Source of the DNA: Myxococcales bacterium
GTDB taxonomy: Bacteria; Myxococcota_A; Polyangia; Haliangiales; Haliangiaceae
Reading direction: 5' to 3'
Assembly: GCA_016794525.1 (NCBI GenBank)
Contig: JAEUJY010000124.1
Coordinates: forward strand, 1 to 50,237
Length of the DNA: 50,237 nt
Part shown: positions 36,801 through 45,000 of the stretch, piece after piece
Layout of the letters: each line of letters opens with the position of its first letter
Position numbering within the stretch: position 1 is the stretch's first letter
The notes under the pieces: generated by a model
Database searches by the model: none
Told to the model about the DNA's origin: nothing
Seen by the model: the letters and a program-made list of their open reading frames with translations, nothing else
Translations under genes and position numbers: made by a program

Positions 36801-39085
36801 AAGGCTCCCGCCAGACCAAGCGGGTGCGCGAGCCGAATCAACGCGTCGAGTTGCTCCACCACCTGGCCGTAGGCTTCGGCGGCATCATGCGGCGCGGCGA
36901 CGGCCTCGTCGACCGTGGCCGCCATGCGCTCCGGATGCGCCGCACGCTCGCGCTCGGCTGTCAGGTCGGCACCGGCGGCGCTGCGGGCGAGTTGCCCGCG
37001 CCGATCCGACTCGGCGCGGTCGCCGGTGACGTGGGCCTGCATGCGCGACTGCCGCTTGGCGAGCGCGGGGTCCTTGGTCGTGACGCCCTGATGTGCGCGG
37101 GCCTCCGGAAACTCCGCCGCGTCTTCGGCGGTCAAGCCGAACAGCGGCGCCTTGGCCTCAAGCTTGTGCGCGGCCGAGTAGTCCTTCCACAGGTGCCAGG
37201 CGACCTCCTCGGGTGTCGCGTCCGGCGGATCGACGACGCGTACCCAGTTCCACATGCCGGGTTCGGCGAGCCACACCAACTCCTTGATCCGTCGCGTCTT
37301 GGTGTGCGCATCGGCGCGCGACTCGCCGTGCTTGGCCGCGCTGACCGACACCATGCCCCGCGGCAGCACGCGCGCGACCAGGCGATCCATCGGCGCGCTC
37401 GGGACCAAGTCGGACGGCGTGACGTCCTTCCGCGGCGCGGTCGAGCCACCCGATTCGATCGAATGCGCGTCGAAGGCGGCGATGTACCGGGCCGCGACCC
37501 GCGCGAGCGAAGCTACCAGCCCCTGATGGAAGCGCGACGCGATCGACGTACCGACCTCGGCGCGCCACATACTGGTCCCTTTGGGCCCCCACTTCAAGTC
37601 CTTCGTCGAACGCGGGTCTGACGGCGCCTGCTCGAACACCTGACCGAACGTATCGCCCGCGGCCTCGATCATGGGGCGCGTCTGGTCGATCAGTGTCCAT
37701 GCATCTGGCGACGTTCCGGCAAGGAGATCCGGGATGCCGTACATCGCGTCCCCGCCGAACACGTCGTCGATCAGCGCGATCACCTCGGCACCGAAGGAGC
37801 GATCGCTGTCGGCCCAGGTCATCCGTTCGGGGAGACCGTAGCGTTGACGGGCGACGTGATTTGAGATTGCCGGCAGCACGTGTGGCACGAGGTGCGCACG
37901 GAGGTACTCGCGGGCGGTGATATTGGTGCCCCGAGCGTTGGCTTCGTTCAGGAAGCGCGCCGCGGACCGATCGTTGGCGGTGTCGTACGGTGCGTCGTTG
38001 TCCGCGGCTGGCGCGCGGAGGTCGATCGCAAACGTCGGCTTGGCGACCGCCCCACCGCTTGCGGCCTGTGCCGCCAGCGCGGCGGCCTCTGCCTCTGCCG
38101 GCGCACGGCCGGCGTCCTGCTCAGCCGGCAACTGGGCCTGCGCCTGATGGACCAGCTCATGGATGACCACCTGCTTGCCGGCCGTCGTCGCCGGGTCGAC
38201 GTCCGGGTGAATCGCGACCACATCGCCCGTCGCCACCCCCCGCGCCCCCTTGGGCTCGGTCGCGGCGCGCCCGGCCTCGCCTGTCGCCAGCCGTGGCGCA
38301 ACGCCGAATTGGGCCCCAAACTGCTCGGCGACGGCGTATATCGGGTCGGGCCCGTCGGCAGCGACGGGAACCGCGGCGGCGGCGGCCGCGGCCACCGCGG
38401 CGCCGCGCGGCGCCCGGGCGCGTTCGTTGTGCTCATCCAGCAGGCGATAGCGGAGCGTCTTGCTGGTGAGGTGCTCGACGATCTTGGTACGGGCCAGTTC
38501 GCTCAGGCGCTCGAAGCGAGCGCGGACATCAGCGTCGGCGGTGAGCGCCCGGGCCAGCGGATCGAGATCGTCGAACACGAGCTGCGTCTCGATGACGGCC
38601 CGCAGCCTGGCGATCTGCGCGGGGGCTTCCTGGCGTCTCGGGCCATCCGCGGCCGGCAGCGCGGCGATGAAGGCGGCCCGGCCAGGTGCCATCGCTGGAG
38701 CTTCGACCACCGCCGGAACGGCAACCACCTCCGCGACCTGAGCCTCGGCGGTCGCGAGCGCCGTCGCCGCGCCCGTGAGCGTCTCGGCGACCTCCGGATC
38801 GGACGCCTGACTGACCAGCGTTGCCGCCCCGATGGTCACGGTGCGTAGCGACTCCACCGCGCTGATCGCCGCGCGTTTCGCTGCGGCTTGCGCCGCGGCG
38901 GTGGTCGCGTCGCGCACCTCGGCGCAAGCGATGCGGACTGCGTCGATGCCGCGCCGAACGTTGCCCGCCGCGTGCCTCGCGTGCTCGGCGAGTTCCGCCG
39001 GCGTCCAGTCCCGCGGCTTGTCATCACGACGGCCACCACCGCCGCCGCCGTGAGAACGCTGTCCGCCGTCGTAGGAGTAGCTCAT
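33029..39085 (-). CDS. DUF4157 (eCIS-core) giant protein, putative polymorphic toxin carrier
   Basis: This protein has 2018 residues and no signal peptide. A Gly/Arg-rich start and helical region lead to the DUF4157 zincin-like motif VVIHELVHQAQAQ (His309, Glu310, His313), preceded by GDVVAIHPDVD. Long helical regions follow, then a hydrophobic Gly-rich stretch at about 1075-1130 (LGITIVSMGVGSAVGGAMG). A charged low-complexity linker is next, and then a domain with AHSHPLD (HSHP at 1570-1573) and SSPHDIAF, reminiscent of JAMM-type sites. A second Pro-rich linker leads to a C-terminal domain of about 250 residues (HFDVDVAAISSDG, then AEGEQVF). DUF4157 proteins are frequent cargo or partners of extracellular contractile injection systems, though no injection-system genes are in this window. 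The ATG at 39085 has GGAG upstream. The stop overlaps the next start. Confidence 0.8.
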   Translation of the reverse strand: MSYSYDGGQRSHGGGGGGRRDDKPRDWTPAELAEHARHAAGNVRRGIDAVRIACAEVRDATTAAAQAAAKRAAISAVESLRTVTIGAATLVSQASDPEVAETLTGAATALATAEAQVAEVVAVPAVVEAPAMAPGRAAFIAALPAADGPRRQEAPAQIARLRAVIETQLVFDDLDPLARALTADADVRARFERLSELARTKIVEHLTSKTLRYRLLDEHNERARAPRGAAVAAAAAAAVPVAADGPDPIYAVAEQFGAQFGVAPRLATGEAGRAATEPKGARGVATGDVVAIHPDVDPATTAGKQVVIHELVHQAQAQLPAEQDAGRAPAEAEAAALAAQAASGGAVAKPTFAIDLRAPAADNDAPYDTANDRSAARFLNEANARGTNITAREYLRAHLVPHVLPAISNHVARQRYGLPERMTWADSDRSFGAEVIALIDDVFGGDAMYGIPDLLAGTSPDAWTLIDQTRPMIEAAGDTFGQVFEQAPSDPRSTKDLKWGPKGTSMWRAEVGTSIASRFHQGLVASLARVAARYIAAFDAHSIESGGSTAPRKDVTPSDLVPSAPMDRLVARVLPRGMVSVSAAKHGESRADAHTKTRRIKELVWLAEPGMWNWVRVVDPPDATPEEVAWHLWKDYSAAHKLEAKAPLFGLTAEDAAEFPEARAHQGVTTKDPALAKRQSRMQAHVTGDRAESDRRGQLARSAAGADLTAERERAAHPERMAATVDEAVAAPHDAAEAYGQVVEQLDALIRLAHPLGLAGALSPLRLRAQLKAGQVATLPPGAAERELLIASAQRDFLRQVGPPLAQLVSQASLRGGAPGAAPRLAIDLVRVAALSETPDAARDELIEVLQAQRVATSDSLEALLASAMQRIEQVRIHLGQPQAGGRDAMTADVAGSVRSGAKKSGAVFGADLRSRYAALHAHVLEIRAQFQAGAIVPSSEVTMVAQQIDALAFEAETLSQLAGVTGVMPTLDEMSHSGWQELLLDSDNDFGDLYGQAIAIAGELEGAHREWLAVVAAIDEVYDDEPRAKRIERAAAELARIRASIAKIGQRGEVIRFFQTAYGRIRSGKKQEAFAKLAVYLGITIVSMGVGSAVGGAMGAGTAQASIAALAAETLTNVALTTMVSGGDFKEELIANTLSTIAAMGTLRGGQTLFKATRLGRVLTAARGGRAVSQVAMNAIAAVAGMEVDSLARGDGTLDVATLWSQSPHTIALLVGQAVAARTMHGTMAHLEAMGERGRALVKQRRALSRRAEALARTPDPEQAIALLRDERAHYEQEAAALHEVLANPEALGASRASPEALRARLDGLENMQADVDATALGQLDMLLGGLKPVIDGYSYKGSTAEVGRAVGHLRREGFHVEVAPGNDGSIVTAVSPDGTTRFEILEVRAAGEAVVPDGVPRAVGAGEPTRRGQANDGEGAAARRDGAATEGDSAPRAEDGDGRASRTKASGEDERKVVPADDALTPERDPFSARGQAENAAVIAKGEPGYNAIVGTAASEAVGVELLQRLSRGDATALVELGVVVGKDFDPRTREWGLGRWEGKYIVVAGEGHAVDWRPLEGVEPIAHSHPLDVGRQLHHGNRRIDLEQITSSSNRMLASLVLSSPHDIAFLVERRLSRHTVAVPYEHLGGSEIMLATPGAAKRPAITIDIEGATYLGSLGTPPSLRYGADLIVKAGGQPIWRAQVDAVFPSGGKPFLEFNAPRAPSKPPFGPAGSPAPKTRSGQPDEPVGGGRVDGEVAPLEREPAADKVSEPTGAARERGTPADGRVVPTAPEKGPARGQSVADAAFPMTTPWEPANEGALVALMRRHFSHNKLKRIPKAIEGLKVPPYGTALAQMLMDPRLQACQGFDEIVRRSMAPSAHEDIAAELHTALRTMSRYHDSETTFALGVKSEGTRRSDEGHFDVDVAAISSDGSMAEGEQVFRAGTLDVENALKEGMGKGVLQLGSAPTSNKRLVIYLQGGTIADIDPYRAMLQGYANEERIVVDVNFPDGSQHVATPLPAVSQAPSAPAGGAQ

Positions 39086-39095
39086 CGCTCCAGGC

Positions 39096-42000
39096 TCACA
39101 GCGAGCAAGCGCTGCCAAAGCTCTCGCCGGCGGTGGTTCCTGACACGGTGATATTTGGGGTCATCTCGATCGGACCAAAGAAGACTTGCACGCGGCCGGT
39201 ACCACCCTCAGCGGGGGCACCGGTCGCAAAGTCAAGATACCCATCTCCATTGATATCGCCTCCTCCACAAATCGCCGTACCGGCACCACCCGCCCCCGTA
39301 TACGCGCCGTCGGCCGTTGCGTCGGGGTTAGCGTCGCCGCGGAACACCTGAAACAGATTCTGCGCAGGCGTTCCGGCCCCAACGTCATCGTAGCCGTCTC
39401 TATCAATGTCACCGAGCGGTCCGTAGCCCGAGGCTCCAAACGTGTAGACCGTTGGGCACGCCCCAAGCCCAGCGGGCGACCCATTGCACACCATTGGGAT
39501 GTTCCCGCCCCAGTCCAACAACACATACAAATCGCCGTAGCCGTCGCCATTCAGATCGCCAGCGTCGACAAACGTGTTCGCGGTAACGCCCCCGAGCGAG
39601 CCCGCACTCGATGCCGGCAAGCCAGCCGCGGAACCAGCCAGCGTCACCGAGACAGTAAACGACGACGGATCTCCATCACGAAGAGAAAGATCCGCAAATC
39701 CGTCCCCGTTCACGTCACCAGCGCCGACAACAAAGCCGATCTTCCCGTTCGTCGCACCGATGTACGTGCGGTCGACGGTCGCATCCGGCGTCGCCCCGCC
39801 ATAGAACGCGTCGATCCGCCCGATATCCGCGGCGTCGTAGTACGGGCTACCAACGACGAGGTCATCGAACCCATCGGCGTTGAAGTCATCGAACACCAAT
39901 GCGTAGCCGCGTTGATCGCCAGCGGCGAGCCCGAACAACACGTAGTCGGCGGTCACATCCAGGGAAGCCGTGTTGCCGCCAAGGTAGATGGCAGTCTTGC
40001 CCGCGTTCACGCCGGCGGTGTCGTCGTCCGGCGAACCGATGGCGAGGTCCATGTAGCCGTCGCCATTGAAATCGCCGACCGCGAACCTCGGGGTTCCCGT
40101 CACGGTGATGGTGACCGACGTCGTCAGGCCTGGCCCCATGTACACCGTGGCCTTGTTCGCGCGAGCCACCACCAGGTCGGCGTACCCGTCACCGTTGAAG
40201 TCGTGATCGCTGCGACCGACGTTGAGCAGATAGCGCGCCGGGTACGATGAGCACATCGACGCCGAGCAAGCCCGCACACGCCAGTAGGTGCGAGTGCCAC
40301 GAGGCGCCGACGTACCCGCCGGCAGGTCGGTCGGGGGCACATACTCGGTGACTGCGAGGTTGCTGACGGTCACAACACCGGTCGCGAACGTCGCGCTGTC
40401 CGAGTACTGCAAGTCGTATGTGATCGCGCCACCGCCAGCGACGGTCGACGCTCGCCACACGAACTTCGGCTTGCGGGTCCCGATGACGACCGCCGACCCG
40501 ATATACGCGCCGTTCATCGGCTTCGCCAGCTGCGGCACCGTCGGGATCGGCCGAAACTCCACACTCACATTGCGCGCCGCGGTCATCGGCACCACGCAGG
40601 TGCGCTGCAGGATCGGGCAACTAGTCGACGTGCCGGTCCACACCGCGACGTCGTAGCCGACATCCGGCGTCGCCGTCAGGGTCACGTTCGTGCCAGCGTT
40701 GTAGACCTCGGCGCAGTCGTTGTTGGTATTGCCGCAGTTGATACCCGCCGGCGCAGCCGTGACGACGCCTGCGCCGGTGACCGCGACGTTCATCGTCCAG
40801 ACCTGCGTGAAGGTCGCCGATACCGTTTGGCTGGCGGCGGTGATCGACACGTCGCACGTCGGAGCCGTCCCCGAGCAGGCCCCGCCCCACGACGTGAAGA
40901 CGTAGCCGGCGTCGGGCGTCGCCTCGAGGCGGACCGTCGTCGAACTGAAGGTCGCCATGCAGGTCGCGCCGCACGAGATGCCGATCGGCGACGTCGAGTT
41001 CACGGTGCCGCTGCCCGTCTTGTTGACGGTCACCGAGCCGGCCCCTGTGCCGCTCAGGTTGGACGCGACCGTCGCGCTGCCGCCGGTGTCGCTCACCGTG
41101 AGCGTGGCGGTCTGGGAGCCGGCCGACGCCGGCGTGAACCGGACCTGAATCGAGCACGACGCACCCGCCGCGAGTGTGCCGGTGCATCCGTTGCTCAGCA
41201 GGCTGTAACTCGGCGCCCCCGCGCCGTTGATCACCGTGGACAGCGTGCCCGTCGGGCTGCCTCCGCCGTTGTTCACCGTGATGGTCCCGGTCGACGGCGC
41301 GACCGTCCCGATGGCGACGCTGCCAAAGCCGAGCGACGCGCCGGCGGTGATCGACAAGCTGCCGGCGCTCGGCGAGAGCGTCGCCGTCACGCCGCGCGGA
41401 CCATTCATGGTCAGGGAGCACGGCGTGCCGCTGCAGTCGCCGCTCACCGACTGCAAGACGTCGATGCCCATCCGCGCCTCCGTCGCCGTGACCGTCAGCG
41501 CCGTTCCGGCATCGTAGAACGCGTTGCAGGTCCCCGTGGTGCAGGTGAACGCGCCAGGGTTCGCCACCAGCGAGCCCATCGCACCGCCGACGCTGTCGAT
41601 CGTCAGCGACAGCCGGTGCCGCACCTTGAAGCCGGCCGACACCGACGTCGCGCCGGTGAGCGTGAAGCTGCAGCCAGCGGTGCCCATACACGCGCCGGCC
41701 CAGCCGGTGAACTCGTACAGCGACCCGGCAGCGGCGGTGCCGGCGGTCTGGGTGAGCACCACCGGGGTGTCCTTGAAGACGATGGCGCTGCAGGTCCCAG
41801 TGCCAGGCGTCGTGCAGTTGATCGTCGCGCCGGCGGTCGCCGTGACCGTGCCGCTGCCGGCCCCGGTCAGGCTGACGCTCAGCGTGAACTGCTGGCGGAA
41901 CTCCACGGTGACGTTGCGATCGATCGTCATCGCGGTCGTGCAGGTGCGCTGCCCTGCCGCACACGCGCCGCCGGTGCCGGTCCAGGCGTAGACCTCGTAG

Positions 42001-45000
42001 CCCACCGCCGGCTCGGCGGTCAGCGTCACGCTGGTGCCGGTCGTGTAGGTCTCGCTGCAGTCGGCGCCGCAGCTGATACCGGTCGGGGCCGAGGTCACGG
42101 AGCCGCTGCCGGTGGTGGCGACGGTCAGCGTGTAGACGCGGACGAACGTGGCGGTGGCCGTCGTCGACGCCGCGCCTAGCGTCAGCGTGCATGTGGACGC
42201 CGTCCCGGCGCTCGCGCAGGCCCCGCCCCAGGTGCTGAACGTCCAGCCCGGGTCGGCGACCGCGTTGAGCTGCACCGACGCCGTCGCGAAGCTGTTGGTG
42301 CACGTCGTGCCACACGACAGGCCGGTCGGGACGGACGAGACCGCGCCGTTGCCGGTCTTGGTCACGGTCACGCTGCCGGTCCCGTCACCCTTCAGGTTCA
42401 CCGACTTGGTCGCACCGCTCAGCGGATCGGTGACGCTGACCAGCCCGGCGAGGTCGGTCCCGACCGCCGCCGGCGTGAAGCGCACGACGATGTTGCACGT
42501 CGCGCTGGCCCCGAGCGTGACGCCGCTGCACGCGTTGGTCACGATCGTGTAGCTGCTCGCGTGGGCGCCCGTCAGGCTGGTGGTCAGCGCGCCGGTGGCG
42601 CTGCCTCCGCTGTTGCGGATCGTGATGGTCTGATCCGGCGTCGCGGCGGTCCCGTACGGCACCGCCGGGAACGTGAGCGTCCCCCCGGCGGGCGCGTCCA
42701 GCACCAGCGCGCCGGCGGTCGGCTGGAACGTCGCGGTGACCGTCTTCGCGGCGTCCATCGTCAGGCCGCACGGCGACAGCGTGCACGCGCCGGTCACGCC
42801 CTGGAGCTCGTTGGTGCCGGCGGCGGCGGTGGACGTGATCGTCAGGGTGGTGCCGGCGTCGAAGTACTGGTTGCACGTGCCGCTGCTGCACGTGAACGTC
42901 CCCGGCGTCGCCGCGATCGTGCCCATCGCGCTGTTGATGTTGTTCACGTTCAGCGTCAGCTGCCACTGCCGCGTGAAGGTCGCGGTCACGGCCCGGGCCG
43001 CGGACATCGTGAACGTGCAGGTGGTCGCGGTGCCGGCGGTCATGCAGTCGCCGCCCCAGGTGGTGAACAGGTGGCGGGTGCCGACGCCGGCGCTGCCCGG
43101 CGCCTCGGTCAGCGTGACGCTGGTGCCGTCGAACAGCTGCACCGCGCAGGTGCCGGTGCTGCCGCTGGCGCAGTTGATGCCGCTGCCGGTGACGGTGCCG
43201 CTGCCCGAGCCGTTGACGGTGACGCCGAGCGTGCGCAGCAGCCGGAACTCGACGCCGACGGAGCGGGCCTGGGTCATCGAGGCGGTGCAGGTGCGCTGCA
43301 TGGCGTTGCACACCGCGCCGGTGCCGGTCCACGCGTAGACCTCGTAGCCGGGCGCCGGCTCGGCGGTCAGCGTCACCGAGGTGCCGGTGACGTAGGCCTC
43401 GCTGCAGTCGGCGCCGCAGGTGATGCCCGCAGGCGCGGAGGTGACGGTGCCGGAGCCCGTCGTGGCGACCGACAGCGTGTACAGCGGGCGGAACAGCGCC
43501 GACACCGAGGTCGACGCGCCCGCCAGGGTCAGCGAGCACGTGGTGGCGGTGCCGGCCGCGGTGCAGGCGCCGCCCCAGCTGTCGAAGATCCAGCCAGGAT
43601 CGGCGGTCGCGGTGAGCGTCACCGGCGGCGCGGCGAACGACGCGCTGCAGGTGGCCCCGCAGGCGACGCCGGCGGGCGCCGAGGCGATCGAGCCGTTGCC
43701 GGTCTTGGTCACGGTGACGACGCCGGTGCCGGTGCCGCTCGCGGTGACGCCCTGGGCGGCGCCGCTGGCGGTGTCGCGCACGGTGACCACCGCGGTCTGA
43801 TCGCCGACGGCGGTCGGGTTGAAGCGCACGGTGATGTCGCAGGTCAGGCCGACGCCGAGCATCAGGGCGTCACAGCCGTCGGTCACCGCGGTGAACGCGC
43901 TGGCGCCGGCGCCGGTGATCGTGGTGTCGAGCGTGCCGGTCGCGGTGCCGCCGTTGTTGCGGATGCGGATGGTCTGGGTCGCGGAGGTCGCGCCGGTGCC
44001 GACCTGCCGCGCGCCGAAGTCGAGGCTGCCGCCGGCGGCCGGCAGCAGCACCTCGAGGTTGCCGGGGGTCGGCAGGAACGCGGCGGTGGCCGCCTTGGGC
44101 GCGTCCATCGTCAGCGTGCACGGCGAGGCGCTGCAGTCGCCGGTCACGCTCTGGAGGACGTCGAGGCCGGTGGCCGGCGTCGCGGTGACGGTGAGCGCGG
44201 TCCCGACGTCGTAGAAGCGCGTGCAGGTGCCGCTGGCGCAGGTGAAGGCGCCGGGGTTGGCGGTCATCGAGCCCATGCCGCCGCTGACGCTGGTGATGGC
44301 CAGGGTGAGCTGGTGCTGGCGGGTGAAGGTGGTCGCGGCGGTGCGCGCGGCGGTCACGGTCAGCGTGCACGTCGTGGCGGTGCCGGCCGCGGCGCAGTCG
44401 CCGCCCCAGGCGGTGAAGACGTTGCGCGTCCCGGTCGCCGCCGTCGCGGCGGCCTGGGTGAGCGTGACGCTGGTGCCCGAGATGACCTGCACGGCGCAGG
44501 TGCCGGTGGTGCCGCTGGCGCAGTTGAGGCCGCTGCCGGTGACGGTGCCCGCGCCGCTGCCGCCGACGGTGACCGACACCGTGTACAGCGGCCGGAACTC
44601 GACGGCGACCGTCCGCGCCAGCGTCATCGACGTGGTGCAGGTGTGCTGGGCGGCGCCGCAGCTGGTGCCGGTGCCGGTCCAGGTCGCGACCTCCCAGCCC
44701 GGGGCCGGCTCGGCGGTCAGCGTGACCGAGGTGCCGGTGACGTAGGCCTCGGTGCAGTCGGCGCCGCAGGTGATGCCGGCGGGCGCCGAGGTCACGGTGC
44801 CCATGCCGGTCGGCGCGACGGTCAGCGTGTACAGCGGGCGGAACAGCGCGCCGACGTTGGTCGTGGCCGAGGTCAGGCTCACCGAGCACGTCGTCGCGGT
44901 GCCGGCCGAGGCGCAGGCCCCGCTCCACGAGTCGAACACCCAGCCGGCGTCGGCGACCGCGGTCAGCGTCAGCGGCGAGGTCTGCAGCGACGCGGTGCAG

